From the NCBI GenBank assembly GCA_036785705.1, contig JAWUZG010000299.1, positions 930,001-994,000 on the forward strand: a DNA stretch of 64,000 nucleotides. The letters run 5' to 3'. The translations under genes and the position numbers were made by a program. The stretch comes from Acanthornis magna (taxonomy: Eukaryota; Chordata; Aves; Passeriformes; Acanthizidae). A model generated the notes under the pieces. It was not told the origin of the DNA, did not search any database, and worked only from the letters and a program-made list of their open reading frames with translations. Every line of letters starts with the position of its first letter. Positions within the stretch are counted from its first letter, which is position 1. Of this stretch, positions 22,871 to 36,460 are shown in pieces.

Positions 22871-25800
22871 TCTGGACAGCCTGCACCAGTGCTTAAACTC
22901 CAGTGCTCTCAAAGTAAACTGCAAAGTTTGAAGCATGCTAAACAGTACTGGAATTTACATAAATTTCTGTCTCAGTAAATTATTGCCTTAAGAATGCATT
23001 CTAACCACTCATTGAACAAAATTATATTGTAGTTCAAGGGATAGTTTGTTATTACTGCTAGGACCACATGTTAAATCACTTAACACTGATACTTGATCTG
23101 ATACATAGATTTATAAATATTAGATGAAGGGTGAAGCATATAAGGATTTAAAATTGAGTACCCAACTGATGTTTATAATTGCAAAAGTAATGTTCAAAAA
23201 TTGTATTATAAGAATATGTCAACTATTATGCTGTAAAAACATGTCTTAAATTCTCAGAGGGGCTTCTCCCAGCAACTAACACTAATCTAGATAATTTTTT
23301 TCCCTTGAAGTCTTGTATTATTTGGAGGAAGCCTGACAGATATGTCCATGTATAAAATAGTTTTTCTGGAAAAACCCCTGCTATTACAGGACTGAGATGA
23401 AATATACAGCAATGTATTTTTACATATATATACATATGTCACATAAGTATATTTTCAGGTGTGTTTAGTAATAGCAAATGAATTAAATTTTCCTCTTACA
23501 TGTCCATTGTACATAAAACTGCCCAATAAAGATGCTTGATAGACAACCTTGGCAATAAATATCTAATTTGGAAAATATGTGGGGTATTTGTACTTGCAAA
23601 TTTCCCTTTAAAACATTGAAAGGAATTATTTTGCAATTTTCTAGTAGTATCTAAAAATAAGGAGGTAAAATTAGTTAGTAATATGAGTTTTGGAGACATC
23701 TTCTAAAATATGGGATTGAATGCACAAGTTTGTAAGATTCTTTCATAAATAATGAATATTATATCATAATATAGCACTAGAAGTCTGTAGAATGAGTAAG
23801 AAAAAGAATAAGGAAGTGTGAAATAGACAACAGCTCTGTACCTTTGGAGGGGAGAGTGAGAAGACTAAGTTATAAGTATTGCATCAAATTTAATTAATTA
23901 AACATAATAGCTATTCTTATTTCTTATTTCAAAACACAGATTAATTACTTTATTTAGGAACTTGTTCGTTTGGGGGTTTTTTGCCTTTTTTCTCTTGGTA
24001 GTAGCTGTGAAGTTTATAAACATTTATATTTAAATTAAACATATTGTTGAAATTGCAGGGAAATCTTCTCTCCAGAAATAGAAGCAGAAATACTACTGTT
24101 TATAATAAATTAAATTAGAGTTTCTTCAGTTATATATGTGTGTCAAGAAAGCACAAGTGAGGACCTGATTTTGTCCTATTTGGAAATTAAGATGACCAAT
24201 GTGATAGTGTTAATTTGTTCTTGATCAGTAGCAAGGAAAAAACTCCTCCAATTCATCTCTTTCCTGGTTGTAACAAAAGCAGTTCTTATCATGGATTAAA
24301 TTTTCCCTCTATAACAAATTTAGGATCGTTTCAGAAGCCAGAGTAGCAGAAAAATAAAAAGTGAAATGCTTTATTCCAGAGATTAGTAAGTGCAATTTTT
24401 TGTTATCACTCACAGGAAGCAGCTTCTTTATTTGCATACAATTCTTACCATCAGAAAAAACTATGCAGATGTTCACGAAGCTGCAATTATTTGCAGTTTT
24501 TACTGTATATCCAAGTTAAATTTCTGTCTGAAATGTTTGCCCTAGTGGACTTCATTCACCTAGGCACACAGAACTAATTGATTGGAATAGCTGAACTCCA
24601 AAGAGATTCCTGAATTCTCTACATTTTAGTATCTTTCTTTGGACCCTTTTCCCAGAACAGGAAAGGCTATCTAGTTACTAATATTTGGAAATAGATATAT
24701 GTACCCCTTGGAAAATAACAGCGGTACTCTTATGCTTTATTTTACTGAGTAAAAGGGTAGGAATAATTCCTTCCTTCAATAGCTCTTAATAACTTCTCTT
24801 AAAATCTTCTGTAGGAAAGATGGTCTTACAACATTTGGCTGGGTTTTTCATGCAGGGATTCATTCTTCTTTCAGTAAAGACCCATTTAAAAAAAAAGGAA
24901 AAAGTTGGAAGGACACAATGGGACTGTCATGTGACACATGATGTGACTGTCATGGTTTTCTGCCTTTTCTCTGACAGCACAGTGACCCCGGTAGGGCAAC
25001 CTCAGCCCACTCATTCCCTAAATTCAAAGTCCTGCAGCAGAAATTAGGGTTTGAAAGCAACTAATTTAGAACTTCTTTGCCCAGAACCATTTATCTACAG
25101 CTGATCACTTGCACAGCTTATACAGCTTCCAGTGTTTTCACATAGTCATTCTAAAAGTAGTACTGTGGACTGGGAAAAGTGTCACTGAATTGAGGTGATT
25201 GAGTTACCTTTTCACTTAGTTCAGTGATGAGAGGTTGGGTAATATTTAAAAATCTAAAATGTAGTTAACATAAATAATATCTATATTGTTTATCCATCAA
25301 ACAGTAGATATAATTTGGATTTTTATATTATAATTATATAATTTTAAAATAATTTAAATAATTTTATTCTTTTTAACATGATAGTGTATTATTAGGATAC
25401 CGATAAAGCTCAAAATGTGCTAATTATTTTATATCATTTGTCTAAGGGTAGCATATTCTAGTGTTGAATGAGCAGGAACAACATTAATTATGGAAACAAA
25501 TACAGTTATTGAATTGAAATATAACTTAACTTGTTTGTTAGCATTTTAGCTTACAGGTTAAAAAATTCAAATCCTAAGAATGTAAGAGTAAAATTTTGAG
25601 GCAGCTGATACCAAACATTCAGCTTGATTACCAGACATTGAAGTCTTAAAGTTTTATAAAGACTGAAAGTCTTAAAGTCTAGACATTTGCTTTGAGATTT
25701 TTCAATGAAAGGTCTATGAATATTAAAATGAACAGTATTTAATACTTCGGTCTTTTTTTTCATCCTCATGCATTTGTTAATGTCATCTATTAAAGACTAA

Positions 25801-27398
25801 GATTCATTTTGAGTTTTCTTGACTCCTCTGGCTTATGTCAAAACCTAAGCAATAGTTAACTATAACTTTTAGCATGTTAAGAAAGCTGGAGATAATTTGG
25901 TTTTTATTTTGTTGATGAAATAGATATATGCTTCAATCCAATTTGCAGGCACTGAAAATAAGTTAATTATAGAATAGTTACAAGGAGGCAGATTTGTGTT
26001 TCAGAATTTTAGGTTGTGCAAACAAATAAAACTTGTATCAGAGCAAGTTTTCATCCTGATGGGAACAGATCATCTGTAAGAATTCTCTTGCAAATTTAAT
26101 TTTTCAATCCACAGCATTACAGTTGTATTCCAACACCCAGATTTTAACTACTGTTGTTGTTGTTGTTGCTCTTGTGCCTAGTGACTGTAATCATATTTTT
26201 CGGAATAAAGGGATAAAATTTTTCAGTGTCTGACAGTTGTATCATATCAAGAAAACTAGTTAAAGTGTCATAGGACTCTCTACTCAAGGCATCTTATGGC
26301 CTTGCCAGCCAGAGTGATTTAATTGACAAAGGATTCTTAAATAACAAAGAATGAATTGAAATGGATTATTCCTAAAAGGATGCTCTGTCTAGAACCTCCT
26401 TCTTGGAGGGGTTTCACTTGCCACTGTTTACCTCAGCCTGCTTATCTGACACAGTTTTGGTGAAGAATGGGTTGCATAAACTAAAGGTACACAAACTTTG
26501 TAACTGGCCCATTTGCAGCAAAGTTTGTATCAGCAAAGACCATCTCTGCTGCTCCTAAAGCTGTAGTGAGAAACCACTTCTCTTCTGACCTGATGGAAAT
26601 TGTAGTTCTGATTATTCCTGTGCCAGTATGCTTGATTATTAGGGAAAACACTGAGGTGGACTTTGGTAGCTCTTGAAAATCCAATGGAAGTCACTTTTGA
26701 GTTAATCTTTGGTGTTATCTGGCCCAATCATTTTATCAGGTTGTTAACTTTCAAATAAAAAAAGTCATTTCTGTACTTGAAAATATGCCAAGATTGTTTG
26801 TTTTATGAATAAAATTAATAACAAATGATACTGCAAGAAAAAGTGTCTTGTTGGTTTTTTTTAAAGTTCATTCAGTGAAATCATAACTTCTTAAATGTAT
26901 TTGAAACTATCAAAATATGTCCATTTGCCTCCCATACCTTGAAATGCCACAACATACTTCAATTTCTCTCACAAGTGCTGCAGAATATTTTCTCTGTAAG
27001 TGTATGGGTTTATGAGGCCAGGGCACATACTTCCATCTTCTCATGCTGACATGCTTCCTGTTAGATAAATACAATTTGTTTCCCTCTGTTAGTATATAGG
27101 GTCATTCATGAGTGGAATGTGGACTATGATCAGCCCACCTTTATAACAAATTCACACAATGCAAATTTTCTTGATGTATCTTAGCATATAATATGTATGT
27201 TGAATACAGTCAAAGTAACCTGCTAAAGTTTAATAAGGTTTCTTTGAAATAGCAGTTTGACTTTATCTGAGCCAGGGAGACAGTATTCAAAGTTTTCTCC
27301 CTTATTTTATGGAGTAAAAAATAAAGGGGGGGCTGGAGGGGAATCAAACACTGGTTTTTTATTGCATTTAGCAAAATAGTTCACTATTTAATCAGTTC
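22871..27398. other. No gene or repeat recognised
   Basis: AT-rich DNA. A GTT microsatellite of about six units lies at 26153-26169, and an AT-rich stretch at 25300-25370. No convincing exon. Confidence 0.6.
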
Positions 27399-27399
27399 A

Positions 27400-27659
27400 G
27401 GAGCAAGGATTCTATGATGGGGTTATAGCATTGGTGGATGAGGGAAGAGGACTGACAGCATCTGTCTGGACTTGTGCAAAGCATTTGATACTGTTCCATG
27501 AGACATTTGTGTCTCTAAGTTGGAGGGAAACAGATGGATTTGATCTGTGGACTACTCAGTGAATAAGGCTGGATGGTCGCACTCAAAGAGTTGTGACTAA
27601 TGGGTTGATGTCCAGGCAGAGAGGAGGGATGAGTGGTGTCTCTCAGGGGTCCATACAAG
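27400..27659 (+). mobile_element. CR1 LINE, segment 1 of 3, plus strand
   Basis: The plus strand encodes a decayed CR1 reverse transcriptase fragment, readable as DSICLDLCKAFDTVP followed by a stop. It is broken off at 27659 by a solo LTR and resumes at 28945. Its last five bases, acaag, form the left target duplication of that LTR. Confidence 0.8.
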
Positions 27660-28944
27660 TGTCGTGGTTTGACCCTGGCCAAATGCCAGGCACCTACGAT
27701 GTCTGCTCTCTCTACTCTCTCCTGCTGCAGCTATGCAGAGGAGAAGAAAAAAACTAACACAAACACACTGGAATCATGAGTTGAGATAAGCCATGGGTGG
27801 GAGAACACACTGAGAAAAAGGGAAAAACAGGTAGTAAACTTAAAGTTGCAAAGTAATTTATTTACCTAACAGAGTCGGAGGATAAATCAGAGGTAAAAAA
27901 AAGCTCTTAAGACACCATTTCTTCACTCACCCCCCTTCCCTCTTAAGGCACCGCTTCTCAGCTCACCCCCTCCCTCCTTCCAACCAACAGCTCTGCGGCA
28001 GGGCAGGGTGTGGGGTTTTTCTCTTAGTCAGTCCATACCACAATTCTGCTACAGACACTGTCTCTCTACTCACCCCTCTCCCTATTAAGACACAATTTCT
28101 CAGCTCAACTCCTCCCTCCTTCCAACCAACAGCTCCAGGGAGGGCAGGGTATGAAGGTTTTCTTTGGTCAGGGTCACTCCACCAGGGAGAATTGTCCTCT
28201 ACTTAGCTATGGGGCCCCTCCCATGAGATACAGTCCTCTGCAAACTTCTTTGGCGTGGGTCCAATCTCACAAGCAGCAAACCCGCCCGAATCTGCTGCAA
28301 CACAAGTTCTTGTCCATAGGGTGCAGACCCCCGAGCCGAGGCCGAGCTGAGGCCAGGCTGTTTCCATCCTGGGAGCAAAGCCTCTCTCTCTCCTGCAAGG
28401 CCTTTGCAACTTTCAGTCTCTGCTGGGACGGACTCCCATTGGATCACAGCTTCCTGCAGGCATCCACCTGCTCCTCTGGCGTGGGTACCTCCCCACAGGC
28501 TGTGGAGGGTTCTCTGCACCCCCATAGACCCCATGGGCTGCAGAGGGACCACCTGCTCCCCCCATGGTCTTCACCATGGCCAGCAGAGGGTTTTCAGCTC
28601 CAGTGCCTGGAGCACCTCCTCCCCCACCTTCTCCACTGACCTTGGTGCCTCCATGTTGTTTTCCCTCACCTATCTTCACCTCTTCCTCCTCCTCTGGCTA
28701 AAAAGAAGTGCGTACTCACATTATTTTGATTTCTTCTTAAAACTGTTTTCACATAGGCGTAACTAACATCTCTGATTGGCCCAGGCTTGATCAGCATCAT
28801 GTCCATCATCTTCAGAGCCAGCAGAGATTGGCTGTGCTGGACATGGTGGAAAAACATCCCGAACCTTCACACAGGACACACAGGAGCCATCTTTGTAGCC
28901 CACCCTACTCACTAGCAAAAACTGGGCCAAGCAAAACCAACACA
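27660..28944 (-). repeat. Solo LTR (avian ERVL-type family), minus strand
   Basis: 1285 bases from TGTCGTGGTTTGACCCTGGC to CAAAACCAACACA on the plus strand, flanked by acaag (27655-27659) and acagg (28945-28949), a 5-bp duplication with one change. Minus orientation follows from AATAAA read on the minus strand near 27863-27858. The same family recurs at 33345-33953 and 59624-61593. The Pro/Ser/Cys-rich frames inside it (28151-28766 and antisense) come from LTR repeats of the CTGCAGGGGGAC kind and are not genes. The ERVL label is from memory of the family. Confidence 0.85.
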
Positions 28945-29844
28945 ACAGGGTCCAATGTTGTTTAACATCTTTATCAGTGACATGGACGATGGGACAGAGG
29001 GCACTCACAGCAAATTTGCAGATGACACTGAGCTGCGTGGGGCAGTCACATGCTGGATGGATGGAATGCCATCCCAAGAGACTTGGACAGACTAGAGAGG
29101 TAGGCCTGTGAGAACTTCAGGAAGTTCAGCAAAGTGAAGTGCAAGGTCCTACACCTGGACGAGGGCAATCCCAAACATGGGTACAGGCTGTTCCATGAGT
29201 AGATTGAGTATCCCTTCAGAGAAGGACTTGGGGGTGGTGCTTGATGAAAAAACTGAATGTCAGCCTACAGTGTGCACTCATAGCCCAGAAAGACATTCAT
29301 GTCCAGGGTTATATCAGAAGTGTGCCCACTTCTGAATTGAGGGAGAGAGAAGAAGAATTGAGGGAGGAGAGAGAAGAATTGAGGGAGGAGATTCTACCCC
29401 TTTACTCTGCTCTCTGAGACCCCACCAGCATCCGGCTCTGGGCCACCAGAGTAAGAAAGATGACTCTGCTCAAGTGGGTCCAGACCATGGGGCCAAGGGC
29501 CATGAAGATGTTCAGGGGCTGGAGAACCTCTTATGTGAAGATGGTGAGAGTTGGCATTACTTAGCTTAGAGAAGAGAAAGCTCCAGGAAGGGGCCCCACA
29601 GGGAATATGGAGAGGGACTCTTTATCATTCAGTGTAGTGGTAAGAGGAAGGGTAAGAGTTTCAAACTGAAAGAGGACAGAGTTAATATTAGATTTGGTAT
29701 TAGGAAGAAAATCTTCCCTGTGAGCCAGTGGCATAGGTTGCCCAGAGAAGCTGGCACAGGTTCCTCAGCATCATCCCTGGAAGTGTCCAAGGCCAGGTTG
29801 GATGGGGCTGGGAGCAATCTGGTCTAGTGGAAGGTGTCCCTGCC
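28945..29844 (+). mobile_element. CR1 LINE, segment 2 of 3, plus strand
   Basis: Resumes with ACAGGGTCCAATGTTGTTTA, then the segment around the second catalytic Asp pair (GCAAATTTGCAGATGACACT) and on into the 3' untranslated region (AGGTTGCCCAGAGAAGCTGG). A small tandem duplication of a GAATTGAGGGAGGAGAGAGAA unit sits near 29345-29392. It is broken again at 29845 by a second solo LTR. Confidence 0.9.
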
Positions 29845-30879
29845 TGTTATGATCCGGTTATTAAAAATTTTAGAGAGATGCCTCTGCTCAAATTAAGGTG
29901 CAAATGAGACCATATACCAAAGTCAATAGTATGGATTTTATTTAACAGTAAATGAGAGAGAGAGAAAGAGAAAGAGAAAAGAGGTGGAAAAAAAGTAGGG
30001 GGAGAGAAAGAGAGTGACAGAAACAGATTAAGTAGAAAATATCACCACTCTGTGGATCCCAATGTCATCCGGTTGATTGTCTCCACCTGGTCTTCTTAGT
30101 GGTGAGGGTCCCCCAAAAAACACAGAATCCCATGGATTAATATACATTTTGGGCCAGATGGGAACACCCAGGTACAACCGCAGGGTGGGGGTGTGGGGAG
30201 GGTCAGCAAGTTTGACACTTTTGCAACAGTCTTTGAAGCAGTTGCATCACTTTTCTTCACATGAAGTCATCTGCTGCAAGGCCTCAGCAATGATTCTGGG
30301 GAGCACTTTGGGGGGGTCTTTGATGGATTATGACACCTGCTAAGCTGCCTCTCATGTGAATGTCCTGTGGGTGTGGCCTTCCCGGGGTGGGGGGTTTTAC
30401 ACTGAACTGGTTTGTGTAATGGAGGATGGGTGTTCACAGCCTCAGATCAGAGGTTATGCCACACACTTAAAATTCTCCTCATCCCCCTTTGGTTGAGGAG
30501 GGAGTCTGTGCAAACCCAGCCTCAGCAGATGAGCCTGTAGGCTATGGCCTCCCCCACCCCAAACCCAGCCAGGAATGATTTTCAGGACAGCTGCTGTGTT
30601 TGGCTTTCTTGTGGATGCATTCTTTTCCTCAGCCTTGTTTGCTTTTTCCTAGACCTGAGATAATTGAACAGTAGTGTCACCTTTATCTCATCTCACTTTC
30701 CCTTAGGCGGCTCAGCTCACAGACCAAGGTTCCAGTCAGAAGGCATTTTCGAGGTGGGGTGGGCTTCCGTGATACATCATGGTTGGTGCAGCTTTGTTAC
30801 ACAGTTTTGTTGTAATGGGCAAAAAGTCCTTCATAGCAATGTTTATAAGCCATGAACCATAACATTTCAGTCTCTGGCA
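29845..30879 (-). repeat. Solo LTR, same family as 17049-17947, minus strand
   Basis: 1035 bases starting TGTTATGATCCGG and ending TCTCTGGCA, with an exact 5-bp target duplication ctgcc (29840-29844 and 30880-30884). Minus-strand AATAAA falls near 29942-29937, and a GA microsatellite follows at about 29954-29980. Inserted in the CR1 3' end so precisely that the CR1 reading resumes at once. Confidence 0.9.
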
Positions 30880-30985
30880 CTGCCCATGGCAGGGGATGGA
30901 ACAAGATGGGTTTTAAAGGTCCTTTCCAACCCAAACCATTCTGTGATTTTCTATGTGATTGCCTGATTCCAAAATTCTAGGATTT
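30880..30985 (+). mobile_element. CR1 LINE, segment 3 of 3 (3' end), plus strand
   Basis: Continues CTGCCCATGGCAGGGGATGG through GTCCTTTCCAACCCAAACCA to a tail with ATTCTGTGATTTTCTATG. With segments 1 and 2 this makes one CR1 copy. Confidence 0.9.
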
Positions 30986-30989
30986 ATAC

Positions 30990-33340
30990 CTTTTTGCTTT
31001 CGATCAACTCCAGCCTTATGGTTTTTTTGTCTTACAAATACTATTTTCACCTTAATGAAAAGTTTAAAAAGCCATATAGAGTATTTGTACAGGTGAGAGA
31101 AGCCATGTAATCATCACCTGTGTTTACTATCTTCCTGACATCCTTGGGTATAAAATCACCTTGATTACTGGAGCCATGTATTGATAAATAGAGAAGCCAG
31201 CATATAGACAAGACACCAGGCAATGAACAGTGCGAAGATGGTGTATTTACCATATATTGATTATTCAGATGGGAGAGACAGACTGGCCAGTAATCATATT
31301 GTAAATAGCACACCTCTGAGCCTGATTATATGAGAAAAATCTGCAACATTACTAAATTAATGTAATTTCCTGTGTCATATTTACAAATGTGTATAAAATT
31401 ACTACCCACATAAAATAAGACCAAAATAATATACATGTGTATAAAATGTACCTCATGTACTTCTGCAGTTTTTGTAAGATACATATGAATACAATTGGGA
31501 AGCTTAAGCTAATAGCAATACACATTTAGGGGGAAAAAAGAAATAATGTCCCAAGGCTTTTTCCCTTCAGCTCAGCAAGAGCCTGTAGCAAGCTTTGTTT
31601 TGTTTGTGATGTCTCCAAACCAAGAGCAGTTATAACTAATTGCAGATTAGTTAGGATTTGAAAGATAGTCCGGGCTCAGCATGTTTATATCATGGTTAAG
31701 GCTCTTCAAATTATTTTTTCTGCAACAGCTTTGTCTTAAAGCTCCACCCAGATGCAAGGATTGCAGTAACTATACTTTCATTCACTAGAAGTACTAAGTG
31801 TAGTCATCACCTGTTCATCTTCAGGGTTATGGCTCCACAGACTATTAACAACTGATAGTTGTTAACTAAACAACCATTTAACTACAGCTCAGTTCCTAGT
31901 GAATTACTGGTAATGGATATGTTATAAAATCATTAGCCAAAGTACCTGCTAAACTGTCTGAAATGTAATATATTCTCCATAAACAAGTCCTGCAAACAAA
32001 TTTTGTTCCCTCTTTTCAAATGCCTTTAATTTATTAGAATAGTTGCTAAAATCTTACACAAAAAGAACAATTTTAAGAAGTTGAGATTTAACAATTTTCC
32101 CAGTCCTGTCAGTGATTAAGTTAAGACGGATCTGTGATTGGTGAACAAGGATTCTGATCTCAGTTCTGTTGATGCAAGCTTATAAATAAGCATAAATACA
32201 GTGAAAGAATATATATATAAAATATAGGAATATCTCCAGAACAGAGTATCTTTCAGAGCCAAATTAAGCCCACTTCTAAATATTGAATGATGTCCCTGTG
32301 TGCAAGTAGCTAGACCTGCCATCAAGCTTGGGCAGAGCAGCCCAAAGAGTGTGGCATTGGAAAGAGTGTGTTATGGTATCCAGCAAAAGCTCTTTTAAGC
32401 CTGTTTGACATCTTGCTTGTTCAGGTAACACATCCATACCCACTCTTAAACACACCAGGTCTCTACGGCACTGCAGCTGAAATAGAGATATCTTTATGGT
32501 TTAGAAATTTGTCCTAGTTCATTAAAGACTGATTATTAGCCATTCATTCCAAACTGTGAGTAGCTATTACCAAAACTAATCATGTTGTATTACTCATACG
32601 ACTACCAGCATGTTAATTTAAGTGGTCCAGTACATGCTCTTCTTCAGATCAAATATTCAAACATGATTCATGGTGTTTATAAGCTAACAAATTTTACAGA
32701 GTCCTAGCCAAGCAGTGTTGCTAGTTTGATGCTAATATAATGAGCTGACCATCTTTCATCTTCTCTGAAGTTGTTTATTACTGTAATAGGACCTCTTACT
32801 CATTAAATCTTTTCAACATAGCTGATGCTTAATACAGTGGCTAAAAGATTATTAAGAAAAATTGCTACTAAGAACATGATGGAATGAATAAACCCTTCTG
32901 CTGAAGGTATCTTTTGGGGAAGAATCTCATTTCAATACCATATGAAGATTTGGTTAATTGTTGCCACCTGAATACACAATTCCCAGAAGACTCCAACAAA
33001 ATGAAATCAAGAGATTGAATTAAATTTGAGCAGCAGAAAAATAACACTGTAAAGTTTGCAAAAATAGTAAGGAAAGTGAAATTATTTCAGAGGAAAGATA
33101 AATTGAAAGTACTGAGCAGGTACATCAAGCAGGTCTGCTCCGCAAACCAGGGCTTGTAGGCAGCAAGTGCCATAGGTCTCCTGAATGCCCCTCTGCTCAC
33201 ATCTTAAGTCCACAGTGGCAGAAGACACTCTTAAGTGTAGCATGATTTGTTATTTTCAAGTTTTTGATCTACAAAAAACTAAATAGCAGACTCAAATGAG
33301 GGAGATGAGCAACATTTGAAAATAGATCTGAAAAACAAAT
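30990..33340. other. No gene or repeat recognised
   Basis: AT-rich DNA; nothing supported. Confidence 0.6.
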
Positions 33341-33344
33341 TAAG

Positions 33345-33953
33345 CCCTTAGAAGTTCTGTTCCGTCTCATGAGCAACAGTTCTCAGCACAAACTGCTGCA
33401 GTGTGGGTCACTCGTCCACGGGGTGCAGTCCTCCAAGGACAAGCTGCTCCAGGCTGGGAGCAGGGGCCCCCTCTCTCCACCAGATCTCCCACTGGATCAC
33501 AGCCCCTTCCAGCATGGACACCTCCCCCATGGGCTGTGAGTGGATCTCTGCATCCCTCACGGACCCCCATGGGCTGCAGGGAGACAACTGCTTCACCACG
33601 GTCATCACCACAGCCAGCAGAGGAATTTCAGCTCCAGCACCTGGAGCACCTCTGGCCCCTCCTTCTCCACTGACCTTGGTGTCTCCATGTACCCATCTCA
33701 TGTGTTCTCACTCCTACTCTGGCTGGAATTAAAACTGCACAACAAACTTTGTTTTGATTTCTTCTTAAATCTGCTATCACAGAGGCATTGCCACCATCTC
33801 AAATTGGCCGAGGCTTGGTCAGTGGCATGTCCATCTTCAGAGTCATCAGGGATTGGCTCTGCCAGACATGGTAGAAGCTTCTAGCAGGTTCTCACAGAAG
33901 CCACCTCTGTGCCCCCCACCCACCAAAAAAACAGGCCATGCAAAACCAAAACA
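33345..33953 (-). repeat. Truncated LTR, same family as 27660-28944
   Basis: Matches the right part of 27660-28944 (for example CTCCACTGACCTTGGTGTCT, TTGATTTCTTCTTAAAT, GATTGGCTCTGCCAGACATG) and ends CCAAAACA. About half the LTR is missing on the left. Open frames at 33401-33884 and opposite are LTR text, not genes. Confidence 0.8.
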
Positions 33954-33959
33954 ACGGTA

Positions 33960-36045
33960 TACAGCAATTTAGGTTCTCTCCTATCAGTCTTCCTAATTTT
34001 TGAATTCACCTAGCTGATTAATAGTCAAAGTATTCTTACCTGGTTTAGTTTTGGTTACAGTCAGAGAGTAATGTTGAATTATTTGAACTGAGCACCTGGC
34101 ACACAATTAGAAAATATGCTCCGGATTTATGGATCTGGAAATACAATGGGACCTAATTTCTCTCAAAAGTTTCTGCAGCGATTCATTTTGTTTGATTCAT
34201 TAGCTACTATTGTGATCTTAATGATAGATTTTTCAGTGCTCATATTCTCTTTGAGGCAATCCTTCTGTTGTTTTATGAACAATATTAAATCTCCACTGAG
34301 ACAGTTTAGCTCACCCTGTGCTATTTTTCTGAGTACGTGTACCATTCATAACAAAGAAGGTAAAACTATTACCGATCAATTCTCAACAGGGCACAACCAT
34401 TAGAGGATTTGTTTGATATCCCAAGGTAAAGGAAATACTGAGAGATGCCCTGAATAGTTTTTGTGTCATGTCTATATTGTCTGATAGACTGAACTGTCCT
34501 GTCCTAGGGCGCCCTGTGGCACTCCTCTAACACACCCAATCCTACCTTGTCATCCGTGCAGATGCCCTGTGACTATGCCAGGGCAATGTGCAGGAAGAAC
34601 AAACACAGACACTGGGATAAGGGAGAGGAAACTGGGAAGAGAGAGTTTCCTAAACACCCACTGCAAGGTCTAATGATTCTCTTCTTGAGACTCTTGGTGG
34701 AGGAGCCTGAGATGAAGATGGCATGTGTAAAGGTCTGTTTTTATGTGAGTTTCCCAATAGTTCTGGGTTCCTCCATATACACCTCTTTGCCATTCAAAAT
34801 ATTGATGGATGCTTATGGACAGGAGCCAAAGCAGGGTTTGAACCACCAAGAACTGCTTTCTCTATATGAAATGAACTGGGGTGGTCAAGAGTAATTATGT
34901 TTCTCTTTGTGTCTACGTGCACAAAACACTACATTGTTGCCCCAACCCTCATGTCCCGGTTGTCTATATCCAAAGCCAAATTATGTTCATTTAGATAGGA
35001 AACTACAGAGTAGATTATTTCCCTTTAGACTGTGTTTCAGAAGGGTTTGACTGACATATATTGATGTTCTTGTAGAAATGCTGTCGAGGTGTTTTGAACA
35101 CTGACTCAGAATCTTCTGGTATACCAAGCTGCAATAGCAGACAACTTCTTTCATTATCAGTAACAATTATACAATAAAGATTCTTATTGAAGATCTGTTT
35201 TTCTGATTAATTTGATAATGATATTTGGAAATCTTGTACTTGTGCTGGTGATATTTATAAGACAATCCTAAATATAGTCTCGCAATTCCTTTTGCCAATC
35301 TCAGTCATTTTCTCATTCCTTTCCAGTGGCTGTTTGTGAAATGAGCCCTCATTGATAAAATCCTGGCAGACTGAAACACTCAATAGGCAGACTATCACTG
35401 TTCTATGGTTGAACAGGGTCAATGAAAAGCAGTATATGCTTGGATATAGAAGTAAGAATTATGTTAAATAGACTTCCAATGTGTTTCAGGTAGCACTAGA
35501 AGCATTTAAAAAGTGATATGTGGAAGATATGTTAGTGCAAATAGATGTATTCCCAACATAAAAAATAAATAAAATAAAATAATAAAATAAAACAAAACAA
35601 AACAAAACAAAACAAAACAAAATAAAATAAAATAAAATAAAATAAAATAAAATAGTAGAAGATCTCTTGACAGTGTTATTGTCATTCAGTTCAGATTGTT
35701 TCTCACTTTCACAGTTTGTCCCAGAACATTAAGTTACTAAACCAACTTGTCATTCTGATGGCATTGTAGATAGCATCTGAATTATCCACTGGAAGCTGAG
35801 AAGCTGCCTTTGCTGCTTTCTTTCTTTGTGCCCCTTGCTAGGGCATCTCTGCATACAGAAATAACCCCATCACTGCCGAGCCTCTGAGATGTTAGTGCAA
35901 AACGTACAACAGCCATTTTAAAGTGAGGAGATAAATATAAGGCAGATATCCTGGTACAAGTGAAGTAAAGAAATTATAGGATTAAATGCAAATTACCAAG
36001 TAAATTTTCAGAAGCAAGGTGTCATTATACTGAAATCACACTGTG
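33960..36045. other. No gene recognised
   Basis: AT-rich DNA. The 115-codon plus frame at 34547-34894 is unlike any protein I recognise. A pentamer repeat is listed separately. Confidence 0.55.
35560..35654. repeat. AAAAT/AAAAC pentamer microsatellite
   Basis: About nineteen pentamer units, AAAAT at both ends and AAAAC in the middle. Confidence 0.95.
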
Positions 36046-36049
36046 GTGA

Positions 36050-36335
36050 GATCATAGAACCATAGAAATAGAGAATCAGAGAACCTTGGGATGGTTTGGG
36101 TTCGAATGGACATTAAATTCCATCCAGTCCCATCCCCTGCCACAGGCAGGGACACCTTCCACTATTCCAGGGTGCTCCAAGCCCCATCCAACCTGGCTTT
36201 GGACAATTCCAGGGATGTGGCAGCCAGGGTTTCTCTGGGCACCCTGTGCCAGGGCCTCACTACCCTCACAGGGAACAAGTCCTTCCCAATATCTAATCTA
36301 AATCTACCTTCCTTCAGCTTAAAGATACTGGAAAG
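36050..36335 (-). mobile_element. CR1 LINE 3' end, minus strand
   Basis: Starts with the reversed CR1 tail (ATCATAGAACCATAGAAATA) and continues GGGATGGTTTGGGTTCGAAT, CATCCAACCTGGCTTTGGAC and TCACAGGGAACAAGTCCTTC. Truncated at about 300 bases. Confidence 0.9.
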
Positions 36336-36460
36336 GAAGATGAATTTTGCAATCTGAAAAATGGGGATTTAGAGGCATTTCAGTAACAGAAAGAACTACA
36401 GTTCAAGTGCTGTTTAGAACTGTGCTATAAAATAATTTGTGATAATAATGACGTCCAATT
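36275..36460 (+). repeat. Copy 2 of the dispersed duplicate (partner 22690-22870)
   Basis: Colinear with 22690-22870 beyond the end of the CR1 part, so the similarity is not simply two CR1 copies. Confidence 0.6.

Noticed and set aside
28151..28766. Frames up to 162 codons in the solo LTR
   Set aside because: Non-coding LTR repeats; the related LTRs at 33345 and 59624 show the same pattern with shifts.
34547..34894. 115-codon frame as a host gene
   Set aside because: No recognisable domain, promoter or splice evidence; length is within chance for a 64-kb window.
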